From: an uncultured Xanthomonas sp.
Lineage (GTDB): Bacteria; Pseudomonadota; Gammaproteobacteria; Xanthomonadales; Xanthomonadaceae
Direction: 5' to 3'
Assembly: GCA_943912265.1 (NCBI GenBank)
Contig: CALTTS010000015.1
Coordinates: forward strand, 17,202 to 81,201
DNA: 64,000 nt
Shown here: positions 1 to 8,707 of the stretch, one piece after another
How the letters are laid out: every line of letters starts with the position of its first letter
Position numbering within the stretch: position 1 is the first letter of the stretch
Program-made: the position numbers and the translations under genes
The notes under the pieces: model-generated
The model's input: the letters and a program-made list of their open reading frames with translations, nothing else
The model's database searches: none
What the model was told of the DNA's origin: nothing

Positions 1-2
1 AG

Positions 3-194
3 GCGCTGGAGGTTGTACGGGCAGAATTGGTCGGTGCTCGCGCCGATCTAGCGAAGGAGCTGGAGCGTCGCGAACAGGCCGAAGCCGACGCGTTGCGGGC
101 CGGTGTGCGCAGTGACACGCTGGAGCAGGTACTGGCGCAGTTGCGCCCAGCTCAAGCTGCCGGTTCAGTCGGCAAGAAAAATCCGGCAACCTGA
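3..194 (+). CDS. C-terminal end of a coiled-coil protein (partial)
   Basis: An open frame enters from the left edge and ends at a TGA at 192-194. The visible 63 residues are rich in Ala, Glu, Arg and Leu with heptad-like spacing (for example ELERREQAEADALRAGV), so they probably form a coiled coil. The last 15 residues are Ala/Gly/Lys rich and look unstructured. Alanine-rich coiled-coil tails like this are seen in KfrA-type plasmid DNA-binding proteins, which would suit the mobile-element character of the next 1.7 kb, but the DNA-binding N-terminus is outside the window, so the family cannot be confirmed. Confidence 0.5.
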   Translation, partial: ALEVVRAELVGARADLAKELERREQAEADALRAGVRSDTLEQVLAQLRPAQAAGSVGKKNPAT

Positions 195-322
195 TGATTT
201 CACGAAAGAAATCAGATTCTATGGGGCATTTTTACAGGTATCTCGGCTGAACCCCAAGAATTGCCCCGCCGAGCACGGCAACATCGCAGGGGCTGCACCC
301 CTGCACCCCGCAGGCACCACAC

Positions 323-347
323 CGCATGAAACGTGCCGTTTCATGCG
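323..347. repeat. Perfect inverted repeat at the end of the RHH/SEC-C gene
   Basis: Two 11-base arms, CGCATGAAACG and its complement, are separated by TGC (334-336). The right arm contains the stop codon (341-343) of the minus-strand SEC-C gene, so the hairpin forms right at the end of that transcript. No T-run follows on the minus strand, so it is a candidate terminator or mRNA-stabilising hairpin, not a clear intrinsic terminator. The rest of 195-340 shows no gene. Confidence 0.6.
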
Positions 348-691
348 CCGTGGCACCGCTTGAACTTCTGGCCGCTGCCACACGGGCACAAATCATTCCG
401 GCCCGCCTTGTAGGTCATCCCCGACGCCGCTACCGGCCTACCCACCGACGACGAAACAGAGGGCGCAGCACCCACGGGCCGGGCCGGCGCCCTCGCGCCT
501 ACCGGCGCAACCGCTCCGGCCCGGCCCACCGATGACGGCATCACCCTGTCCCGTTTACGCGCGTCCAAGTAGTCCCGCACGGCCACCGCCACCAAGGCAT
601 TCAGGCTGATGCCCAGTGCCTTGGCATACGCACAGGCATCGGCTTTCAAGGCATCGCCAAGACGGATATTCACGGCTGTCATGGCCGCCAC
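341..691 (-). CDS. Ribbon-helix-helix protein with C-terminal SEC-C zinc motif
   Basis: This is a 116-residue protein in two parts. Residues 1-45 (TAVNIRLGDALKADACAYAK, then a second helix) look like a ribbon-helix-helix DNA-binding domain of the type found in plasmid and toxin-antitoxin regulators. A Pro/Ala/Ser/Val linker of about 45 residues follows. Residues 95-116 carry a SEC-C motif, visible as GRNDLCPCGSGQKFKRCHG, in which Cys-x-Cys and a later Cys-His bind zinc. It is the last gene of a three-gene minus-strand operon and overlaps the upstream gene by 13 nt. A DNA-binding regulator of the mobile element is the likely role. The target is unknown, and pairing these two domains in one short protein is uncommon. 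Confidence 0.7.
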   Translation of the reverse strand: MAAMTAVNIRLGDALKADACAYAKALGISLNALVAVAVRDYLDARKRDRVMPSSVGRAGAVAPVGARAPARPVGAAPSVSSSVGRPVAASGMTYKAGRNDLCPCGSGQKFKRCHGA

Positions 692-948
692 CCCGGCGGC
701 GTGCGTTCCAGCAAATCCAAGATGCTCCCGCAGGCGTCAAAGCGTTCTTGCATCTCGGCCAACACCATCGAAGCCGCCGATGCCATCGCTGGCCCCTCGG
801 CAGACAGATCAAGCGAGCGGCAGCGATCCATGAAATGCCGATAGGCATCACGCATGGCCCGCAGCATCGGAATGTCGGAAACCCGCCATTGGCGGGTGCC
901 TGAGTGGTCGGTGTAGAACAAACCCTTGGGATACCTGGGCCGCTTCAT
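679..948 (-). CDS. Hypothetical protein of a mobile element operon
   Basis: This 89-residue protein is not recognised. It is basic at the N-terminus (MKRPRYPKGLFYTDHSGTR), has no evident membrane segment, and its middle is helical and rich in Met, Ala and Arg. Its ATG overlaps the stop of the DUF3653 gene by 4 nt (945-948), and its own end overlaps the RHH/SEC-C gene by 13 nt, so the three are probably translated from one message. Coding status rests on this tight packing and on an open frame of normal composition. The function may be tied to replication or integration of the element. Confidence 0.5.
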   Translation of the reverse strand: MKRPRYPKGLFYTDHSGTRQWRVSDIPMLRAMRDAYRHFMDRCRSLDLSAEGPAMASAASMVLAEMQERFDACGSILDLLERTPPGWRP

Positions 949-1682
949 CGGGCACCCCCGGCGACCTGATCCACGTCAATTTGACGGGGCCAGAATGGGG
1001 CCATTCCGACATTATGGAAGGCCATCGAGACCGCCATGCCCGTGCCCTGCCATTCCTGCGGAAACCATTGTGCGGCAACGCTTTCACCCATCGCCTGCCG
1101 TGGGCGCGTGTCACTTGTTTTGTAATGGACAAGCCCAAGGGCTCGCGCTTCGCGCTCCCCCCGCCCTGTCAGCGCCGCAGCCGCGACAGCAAGCTGCCCC
1201 CGCAGGCTGTCGCGCTCGCGCATGACATCCCGCAGCAAAGCCGCCCGACGCACCAACAGAGACAGCCACCCCAATTCATGCGGTTGAATCTCATGGCCTT
1301 CCGGCGTCACCAGCGCCCCCCGGTGATTGATATGGCAGGCCGACCACGCCGGATGGATCAAGTCGCCATGCCGATAAACCCGCAACAGCTTGAAAGCTGC
1401 GTAGCTCGGACGAGCCTGCCCGGTTTCCCAATTTCCAATGGTGCGCAGACTGACCTTCAAAAACGAGGCCGCCGCTTCCCGCGACAATCCAGAGAAGGCA
1501 CGGGCATCGCGGAATTGCTCGGCACTTACATATTCACGCCGTGGACACTTCCCTGCCCGGCCATGCCTTGCAGCACGTGATTTTCCACGCAAAAATGCCC
1601 GATATGCATTATGCGAAATAAACCATGGCCACTCTCGCATGGGCTCAGGCCATCCCGCCTTGAACGTGATGCTCATCGGCAT
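945..1682 (-). CDS. DUF3653 protein, XafT/VC1465-like Xer activation factor family
   Basis: The 245-residue protein has a helix-turn-helix core at about residues 50-105, with the family signature SLRTIGNWETGQARPSYAAF followed by KLLR. That pattern matches DUF3653 proteins of filamentous phages and their satellites. The best studied member, XafT of the Vibrio satellite TLC-phi, activates XerCD recombination at dif. The start at 1682 is chosen because an AGGAGG sequence lies 8-9 nt upstream (1691-1697 on the plus-strand numbering). The frame is open for 89 more codons upstream, but those residues do not resemble the family. The protein also has a long C-terminal extension of about 140 residues with no recognised motif. 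It heads an operon with two small genes. A role in integration or excision is inferred from the family. Confidence 0.7.
   Translation of the reverse strand: MPMSITFKAGWPEPMREWPWFISHNAYRAFLRGKSRAARHGRAGKCPRREYVSAEQFRDARAFSGLSREAAASFLKVSLRTIGNWETGQARPSYAAFKLLRVYRHGDLIHPAWSACHINHRGALVTPEGHEIQPHELGWLSLLVRRAALLRDVMRERDSLRGQLAVAAAALTGRGEREARALGLVHYKTSDTRPRQAMGESVAAQWFPQEWQGTGMAVSMAFHNVGMAPFWPRQIDVDQVAGGAR
1592..1619 (-). other. Half dif-like site (XerC arm plus central region)
   Basis: Read on the minus strand, the sequence is ATTTCGCATAA-TGCATA followed by an 11-base segment unlike a XerD arm. The first 11 bases match the XerC arm of gammaproteobacterial dif sites as I remember them, and the central hexamer differs by one base from TGTATA. 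A site with a good XerC arm and no XerD arm is the known architecture of the TLC-phi attP. It lies in codons 22-31 of the DUF3653 gene, so it is also coding sequence. It could be chance, but an 11-base match next to the central region inside this gene family is suggestive. Confidence 0.4.
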
Positions 1683-1720
1683 CGCTGCGGACCTCCTCTC
1701 CTCACGATTACAGCCAGACC

Positions 1721-1746
1721 CGATAGCCCGATAGCCCGATAGATAG
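1721..1746. repeat. Short tandem repeat of CGATAGCC
   Basis: Two exact copies of CGATAGCC (1721-1728, 1729-1736) are followed by CGATAG and a further ATAG. The repeat sits about 40 bp upstream of the DUF3653 start in the otherwise gene-free stretch 1683-1895, where a regulator of that operon could bind. Two and a half copies are too few to call an iteron array. Confidence 0.5.
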
Positions 1747-1895
1747 AGCGATGGGTCTGCTGTTGTGCAGATATCCTCGTAGCTCATCAAGCCACAGCTG
1801 CTGTATTGCTGCCTACGGCGTATGCCTATCTCCAAGCCCATCTCGCCCATGCCAAGGCGGCCTGCGGAAACAAGACATGGATGCATCGAAAAGGC

Positions 1896-1924
1896 TTGCG
1901 CCGAAATCGGAACTTGCCCATAAT
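1896..1924 (+). promoter_or_regulatory. Promoter of tRNA cluster, copy 1
   Basis: A -35 box TTGCGC (1896-1901) and a -10 box CATAAT (1919-1924) are separated by exactly 17 nt. Transcription would start near 1931, 11 nt before the tRNA-Ala. The second copy has a promoter with the same geometry exactly 340 nt downstream. Confidence 0.6.
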
Positions 1925-1941
1925 GCGCGCCTTCCCGAAGT

Positions 1942-2017
1942 GGGGCCATAGCTCAGCTGGGAGAGCGCCTGCATGGCATGCAGGAGGTCGGCGGTTCGAT
2001 CCCGCCTGGCTCCACCA
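1942..2017 (+). tRNA. tRNA-Ala (GGC), copy 1
   Basis: The 76-nt gene has acceptor stem GGGGCCA paired with TGGCTCC, discriminator A, and an encoded CCA (2015-2017). The anticodon loop ATGGCAT gives anticodon GGC for alanine codons GCC/GCU. The T-loop GTTCGATCC is normal. It is co-transcribed with tRNA-Glu 64 nt downstream. Confidence 0.97.
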
Positions 2018-2081
2018 CTTCTTCCCATCGTGCGGTCCGCCAGGCCAGATCGCATGGCACGACAGATGCAACGCTCAATGC

Positions 2082-2157
2082 GTCCCCATCGTCTAGAGGC
2101 CTAGGACATCACCCTTTCACGGTGGCGACCGGGGTTCGAATCCCCGTGGGGACGCCA
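2082..2157 (+). tRNA. tRNA-Glu (TTC), copy 1
   Basis: The 76-nt gene has acceptor stem GTCCCCA paired with TGGGGAC, discriminator G and an encoded CCA (2155-2157). The anticodon loop CTTTCAC gives TTC, reading GAA and GAG. The D-arm GTCTAGAGGCCTAGGAC is typical of bacterial tRNA-Glu. Confidence 0.97.
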
Positions 2158-2167
2158 AGCATCACCC

Positions 2168-2189
2168 GAAGCCCGCGAAAGCGGGTTTC
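2168..2189 (+). terminator. Terminator of tRNA copy 1
   Basis: The stem GAAGCCCGC pairs with GCGGGTTTC across a GAAA tetraloop, with one G-T pair. It lies 11 nt after the CCA of tRNA-Glu. The T-rich stretch is partly inside the stem, so efficiency is uncertain. Confidence 0.6.
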
Positions 2190-2235
2190 GCTATTTAGTG
2201 AAGGCATGCAACAACTGATCGGTTCCCGAACACTG

Positions 2236-2264
2236 TTGCCGGCGCGAAGGATGTCCTGTACGAT
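2236..2264 (+). promoter_or_regulatory. Promoter of tRNA cluster, copy 2
   Basis: A -35 box TTGCCG (2236-2241) and a -10 box TACGAT (2259-2264) are separated by 17 nt. Both boxes sit exactly 340 nt from those of copy 1, although the surrounding bases and both hexamers differ. Confidence 0.6.
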
Positions 2265-2281
2265 TCGCGCCTTCCCGAAGT

Positions 2282-2357
2282 GGGGCCATAGCTCAGCTGG
2301 GAGAGCGCCTGCATGGCATGCAGGAGGTCGGCGGTTCGATCCCGCCTGGCTCCACCA
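2282..2357 (+). tRNA. tRNA-Ala (GGC), copy 2
   Basis: The sequence is identical to the copy at 1942-2017, including the encoded CCA (2355-2357). The anticodon is GGC. Confidence 0.97.
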
Positions 2358-2421
2358 CTTCTTCCCATCGTGCGGTCCGCCAGGCCAGATCGCATGGCAC
2401 GACAGATGCAACGCTCAATGC

Positions 2422-2497
2422 GTCCCCATCGTCTAGAGGCCTAGGACATCACCCTTTCACGGTGGCGACCGGGGTTCGAATCCCCGTGGGGACGCCA
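2422..2497 (+). tRNA. tRNA-Glu (TTC), copy 2
   Basis: The sequence is identical to the copy at 2082-2157, including the encoded CCA (2495-2497). The anticodon is TTC. Confidence 0.97.
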
Positions 2498-2506
2498 GCA
2501 TCACCC

Positions 2507-2530
2507 GAAGCCCGCAAACGCGGGCTTCTT
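2507..2530 (+). terminator. Terminator of tRNA copy 2
   Basis: A perfect 9-bp stem, GAAGCCCGC and GCGGGCTTC, encloses the loop AAAC and is followed by TTCATTT. It separates the tRNA cluster from the convergent DUF1249 gene. Confidence 0.75.
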
Positions 2531-2538
2531 CATTTCCG

Positions 2539-3069
2539 TCATTCGAGCGCCGTCGCGATGGTGGCTGGCCTCGCGGGCTGGCCGGCCATCGGCGGCGATG
2601 CCTCGTCACGCGCAAGCGTGGCCACGCCGTGCCCGCGCTCGGCCAGGTACTGCAGCCACTTGCCGAGGAAGGTGTTCATCCGCATCCGGTGGCTGATCAG
2701 TTCGGCCGGCGGCGGGTACAGGCCCATCACGTCCTGCCAGCGCCGGCCGACGTAGCAGTGGGTGGTCTCCACCTGCAGGGCATCGCGATAGAAGCGCACG
2801 TAGGCGGACGGATCCGGCTCGCCGGTCTGCGGATCGCAGATGCCGTAGGTCAGCCGCATCTCGACGGTGTAGCGGTGCGTCTCGATGACGTCGATGTACA
2901 GGTCCAGGCCGTCGCCGATGGAGGAAACGTAACGCCCTGCCCGCAGGTCGCGCGGTTCGAACAGGCGCAGCAGCCGGGCATGGTTTTCGGCATACAGCGC
3001 CATCAGCCAGCCGAAACGGCTGAGGCGGGGATAACGGGAACCGGTGACGAGGGAAGAAGCTTCGGGCAT
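2539..3069 (-). CDS. DUF1249 domain protein (YqiB family)
   Basis: The 176-residue soluble protein matches the DUF1249 family (YqiB of E. coli) in length and in segments such as LMALYAENHARLLRLF, YTVEMRLTYGICDP and ARVRFYRDALQ-type strands (here AYVRFYRDALQVE), followed by HRMRMNTFLGKWLQYLAERGH. The function of the family is not established. There is no signal peptide or membrane segment. The extra 25 C-terminal residues are Ala/Pro rich and look disordered. It lies 110 nt downstream of ppsR on the same strand but need not be co-transcribed. Confidence 0.85.
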   Translation of the reverse strand: MPEASSLVTGSRYPRLSRFGWLMALYAENHARLLRLFEPRDLRAGRYVSSIGDGLDLYIDVIETHRYTVEMRLTYGICDPQTGEPDPSAYVRFYRDALQVETTHCYVGRRWQDVMGLYPPPAELISHRMRMNTFLGKWLQYLAERGHGVATLARDEASPPMAGQPARPATIATALE

Positions 3070-3179
3070 GCCCCGATCCTACACGGCATCCCGCTCTTGC
3101 GGCGACGGCCCGGGCGAAGGCCGCACCCCCTTCCCCGCCGCGCGCGTCGCGTGCCCCGGGAGGCCGGACGCGACGGGCG

Positions 3180-4001
3180 TCAGAACATGCCGCGCTGCAG
3201 CCCGAAGGTGGCCAGCACCTTGCTGGATATCTCTTCGATCGAGGTGTGCGTGGTGCTGAGCGTGGGGATGCGCTCGGCGCGGAACAGGGCTTCGGCCGCC
3301 GAAACCTCGCGCCTGCAGGTTTCCAGATCCGCGTAGCGGGAATTGGGGCGGCGCTCCTGGCGGATCTGCTGCAGCCGTTCCGGATCGATGGTCAGGCCGA
3401 ACAGCTTGCGCCGGTAGTTGCGCAGCCGCGGCGGCAGGCGGTCGCTTTCCAGATCCTCGTCGGTGAGCGGATAGTTGGCCGCGCGCACGCCGTAGTGCAG
3501 CGCCAGGTAGATGCAGGTGGGCGTCTTGCCCGCGCGCGACACCGCCACCAGGATCACGTCGGCTTCGTCGTAGTTGACCGCGATGCCGTCGTCGTGGGTC
3601 AGCGCGAAATTCATCGCGTTGATGCGGCGGTGGTAGGTGTCGAAATCGACCAGTCCGTGGGCCCTGCCGACGTTGAGGTGCCGCGGCGTGTTCAGTTCGT
3701 GCTCCAGCGGCCCGATGAACGGTGCGAACACGTCGAGGATCAGCGCGCCGCTCTCGGCGAGGATCACGCTCAGCCCGGAATCCACGCAGGAATTCACCAC
3801 GATCGGGCGCACCTGGTAGCGCTCAGCCGCCGCGCGGATGCGCGCCACCGCCTCTTCGGCCTTCTCCGGGTTGTCCACGAAGGAAATCCGGTCGGTCACG
3901 AAGCTCGAACCAGGGAATTGCGTAAGCAGACTATGCCCGACGGTTTCGGCCGTGATACCGGTTCCATCGGACACGTAGAACACCGGGCGCGTATCGGACA
4001 T
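3180..4001 (-). CDS. ppsR: PEP synthase regulatory protein (kinase/pyrophosphorylase)
   Basis: PpsR is a bifunctional enzyme. It inactivates phosphoenolpyruvate synthase by ADP-dependent phosphorylation of a threonine and reactivates it by phosphate-dependent removal. The 273-residue protein has the family N-terminus RPVFYVSDGTGITAE, a P-loop-like SRAGKT at residues 155-160, and the conserved FGLTIDPERL segment near the C-terminus. The length fits E. coli PpsR (277). The start at 4001 gives MSDTRPVFYVSDGTG, as expected for the family; longer frames upstream do not resemble it. It is divergent from its target gene ppsA across a 141-bp spacer, the standard arrangement. Confidence 0.95.
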   Translation of the reverse strand: MSDTRPVFYVSDGTGITAETVGHSLLTQFPGSSFVTDRISFVDNPEKAEEAVARIRAAAERYQVRPIVVNSCVDSGLSVILAESGALILDVFAPFIGPLEHELNTPRHLNVGRAHGLVDFDTYHRRINAMNFALTHDDGIAVNYDEADVILVAVSRAGKTPTCIYLALHYGVRAANYPLTDEDLESDRLPPRLRNYRRKLFGLTIDPERLQQIRQERRPNSRYADLETCRREVSAAEALFRAERIPTLSTTHTSIEEISSKVLATFGLQRGMF

Positions 4002-4046
4002 CGTTTTCCGCCCTCCTCCGGGCCTTGGACTTGCGTCGAACCCGCC

Positions 4047-4075
4047 TTGTGCGGGCTGGTATCGCGCTGCATCAT
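4047..4075 (+). promoter_or_regulatory. Candidate ppsA promoter
   Basis: In the 141-bp spacer between ppsR and ppsA, TTGTGC (4047-4052) and CATCAT (4070-4075) are 17 nt apart. They match the sigma-70 consensus at four positions each. The fit is modest. Confidence 0.3.
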
Positions 4076-4142
4076 ATCGGCTTCTTCCCATGGACGCGGC
4101 CATGCAGCCCGCCTCGGGCGATGGCCATACGGAGCATCGCGC

Positions 4143-6517
<2,375 letters not shown>

Positions 6518-6521
<4 letters not shown>

Positions 6522-7456
6522 CGGCGGCGGCACCGGACATCGCCACCGACCTGGCCAAGTCGGTCCCGCTCACCGCGCACGGCGGGATCGACTGGTGGCA
6601 GGTACTGCAGAACTGGGCGGCCGCCATCGCGATCCTGCTGATCGGCTGGTGGCTGGCCAAGTGGATCGCCCGCGCGATCCGCCGGGTCAATACGCGGGCG
6701 CGGATGGATGCCACCCTCAACGGGTTCCTGTCCAACCTCGCCTATGCGGTCGCGTTGATGATCGTGGCCATCGCCGCGCTGGACAAGCTCGGCGTGCCGA
6801 TCGCCTCGGCGGTGACGATCCTCGGCACGGTCGGGCTTGCGGTCGGCCTGGCGCTGAAGGATTCGCTGTCCAACATCGCCTCGGGCGTGATGCTGATCGT
6901 GCTGCGTCCCTTCCATGTCGGCGACACGGTGATCGTCGCCGGGCTGGAAGGCATCGTGGAGGAAGTGTGCATCTTCCAGACCCGGCTGCGCACCGCCGAC
7001 AACCGCGTGATCGTGCTGCCCAACAGCTCGATCACCACTACCGCCATCACCAACCTCACCTCGCGCCCGCAGCGCCGCATCGACATCACCGTCGGGGTCG
7101 GTTACGGCGACGACCTGCGCCAGGCGCAACGCGTGCTGCTGAAGATCGCGCAGGACAACGCCCTCGTGCTGGAGCAGCCGGCGCCGCTCGTGCAGGTGGC
7201 CGGGCTCGGCGACAGCGCGGTCAACCTCACCCTGTTCGCCTGGGCCGACACCGGCGATGCCGGCACGGCGAAAAGCCAGCTGCTCGAATCCATCCGCGAC
7301 GACATCATCGCCAGCGGCCTGTCGCTGCCGTATCCGCAGCGCGACCTGCACGTGTACCACCACGACGCCGATGGCCGCTCGCTGGCCGAGGTGCTGGCCA
7401 GACCGGTCGGCGACGGGGGCGAGCCCCTGCGGCCGTCCGCCAAAAGCGATCCCTGA
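6518..7456 (+). CDS. MscS-family small-conductance mechanosensitive channel
   Basis: The 312-residue inner-membrane protein has a hydrophobic helix at about 25-45 (WAAAIAILLIGWWLAKWIA), a second at about 68-88, and the Gly/Ala-rich pore helix TILGTVGLAVGLALKDSLSN typical of MscS TM3. The beta domain follows (LRPFHVGDTVIVAGLEG, then NRVIVLPNSSI) and then the C-terminal vestibule. MscS homologues open under membrane tension to release solutes in osmotic downshock. The ATG overlaps the ppsA stop (6518-6521), so the two are likely translationally coupled. The 286-residue E. coli MscS is slightly shorter; the tail here is longer. Confidence 0.9.
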
Positions 7457-7466
7457 TCCGTCTGCC

Positions 7467-7485
7467 GGGCGGCACGAAACCGCCC
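7467..7485. terminator. Weak hairpin between convergent mscS and orn
   Basis: GGGCGG and CCGCCC form a 6-bp stem with a 7-nt loop in the 50-bp gap between two converging genes. There is no clear T-run on either strand, so this is only a possible terminator. Confidence 0.3.
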
Positions 7486-7506
7486 GCTTCCGCCCGCCGG
7501 CGCTGC

Positions 7507-8067
7507 TCAGCCGGCCAGGGCGGCCATGTTGCGGCGGTAGTGCCGCAGTTCGTCGATCGAATCGTGCACGTCGCTCAGGGCGGTGTGCGAAGCGCGCTTG
7601 CCGTGTGCGGCCAGCACTTCCGGCGCCCAGCGCCGCGCCAGTTCCTTCAGGGTGCTGACGTCGAGGTTGCGGTAGTGGAAGTACTTCTCCAGCCGCGGCA
7701 TCTGCCGGTGCAGGAAGCGGCGGTCCTGGCAGATCGAGTTGCCGGACATCGGCGAGGCACCGGCCGGCACCCATTCCTGCAGGAAGGCGATGGTCCGCGC
7801 TTCGGCCTGGCCCAGCGTGACGTCGCTGTCGAGCACGCGCTGCCACAGGCCCGAGTGCCGGTGCTGGTTGCGGTTCCAGTCGTCCATCGCCTCCAGCGTC
7901 GCCAGCGGATGCGAAATCGCCAGTTCCGGACCTTCGGCCAGCACGTTGAGCTGGGCGTCGGTGACGACGGTGGCGATTTCGAGGATGTCGTGATGGTCGG
8001 TGTCCAGCCCCGTCATTTCCAGGTCGATCCAGATCAGGCGGTCACTGTGCGGAGCGGGGCTGGACAT
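7507..8067 (-). CDS. orn: Oligoribonuclease
   Basis: Orn is a 3'-5' exoribonuclease that degrades 2-5 nt RNAs and pGpG, finishing mRNA and cyclic-di-GMP turnover. The 186-residue protein has the DEDDh exonuclease signature: WIDLEMTGLD (Asp15, Glu17) at the N-terminus, a middle Asp in GNSICQDRRFL, and ASHTALSDVHDSI near the C-terminus supplying the final His and Asp. Length matches E. coli Orn (181). It is upstream of mscS in convergent orientation and about 70 nt downstream of tadA on the same strand. Confidence 0.95.
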   Translation of the reverse strand: MSSPAPHSDRLIWIDLEMTGLDTDHHDILEIATVVTDAQLNVLAEGPELAISHPLATLEAMDDWNRNQHRHSGLWQRVLDSDVTLGQAEARTIAFLQEWVPAGASPMSGNSICQDRRFLHRQMPRLEKYFHYRNLDVSTLKELARRWAPEVLAAHGKRASHTALSDVHDSIDELRHYRRNMAALAG

Positions 8068-8139
8068 GGCATCTCGTGCGGCGTTGGGAAGCGGCCATGA
8101 TAGCGCAGCCGCATGTCGCCCTTCCCCGCCGGGGCCGGA

Positions 8140-8664
8140 TCAGGGCAGTGGCGGACGCCCGCGTTTGGCGCGGAAATAGTTGCTGAGCCGGCGGCCGGCC
8201 TCCTCGCCGAGCACGCCGCCGACTACCTCGATGCGATGGTTGTGGCGCGCATCGCCGATCAGGTCGAACAGGCCGCCGCAGGCGCCGGTCTTCGGATCGG
8301 ACGCGCCGTAGACCACCCGCGCCACGCGCGCGTGCACCAGCGCCATCGCGCACATCGCGCACGGCTCCAGCGTCACATACAGCGTGGTGCCCACCAGGCG
8401 ATGGTTGCCGGTCGCGCGGCCCGCCTGGCGCATCGCCACGATCTCGGCATGCGCGCTCGGGTCGTGGGTGGAGATGTTGAGGTTCCAGCCCTCGCCCAGC
8501 AGGGCGCCGTCGGCGCCCACCAGAACGGCGCCGACCGGGATTTCGTCGTGTTCGCGTTCGGCCCGTTCCGCCAGCGCCAGCGCATGGCGCATCCAGTGCA
8601 GGTCGATGCCGGCCTGCGTGCTGCCGGCGTCGGCGGAGGGCGGAGGGTCGAGACCTGCGATCAT
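8140..8664 (-). CDS. tadA: tRNA adenosine(34) deaminase
   Basis: TadA deaminates the wobble adenosine of tRNA-Arg(ACG) to inosine. The 174-residue protein has the cytidine deaminase zinc motif His72-Ala-Glu74 (in PSAHAEIVAM) and Cys102/Cys105 (PCAMC), plus the TadA helix LHWMRHALALAERA. The start at 8664 gives an 18-residue N-terminal extension before the conserved helix; a later start is possible, since the extension does not resemble the family. It sits between orn and the efflux operon on the same strand, with 43 nt separating it from the efflux gene. Confidence 0.93.
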   Translation of the reverse strand: MIAGLDPPPSADAGSTQAGIDLHWMRHALALAERAEREHDEIPVGAVLVGADGALLGEGWNLNISTHDPSAHAEIVAMRQAGRATGNHRLVGTTLYVTLEPCAMCAMALVHARVARVVYGASDPKTGACGGLFDLIGDARHNHRIEVVGGVLGEEAGRRLSNYFRAKRGRPPLP

Positions 8665-8707
8665 CGCGACATCGTACCGTCGATGGACGGCGCGATGCCG
8701 GCCCGCG

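Larger units (their letters stand above)
1926..2157 (+). repeat. Direct repeat copy 1 carrying tRNA-Ala and tRNA-Glu
   Basis: This 232-bp unit reappears without any difference I can see at 2266-2497. It begins just downstream of the -10 box and ends at the CCA of tRNA-Glu. Beyond the CCA the two copies differ by one inserted base but stay similar into the terminator stem. Upstream of the unit the sequences are different. Confidence 0.9.
2266..2497 (+). repeat. Direct repeat copy 2 carrying tRNA-Ala and tRNA-Glu
   Basis: This is the second, apparently identical 232-bp unit, offset by 340 nt from the first. Identity includes the leader and the 64-nt spacer between the tRNAs, which suggests a recent duplication or continued gene conversion. 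Confidence 0.9.

Noticed and set aside
3..194. KfrA plasmid partition/replication protein
   Set aside because: Only a low-complexity coiled-coil tail is visible; the DNA-binding domain is outside the window, so the name would be a guess.
1721..1746. Iteron-type replication origin
   Set aside because: Only two full CGATAGCC copies, with no DnaA box or Rep gene nearby.
1813..2411. Open frames running through the tRNA genes on both strands
   Set aside because: They overlap certain tRNAs and repeat themselves because the DNA is duplicated; no protein family matches.
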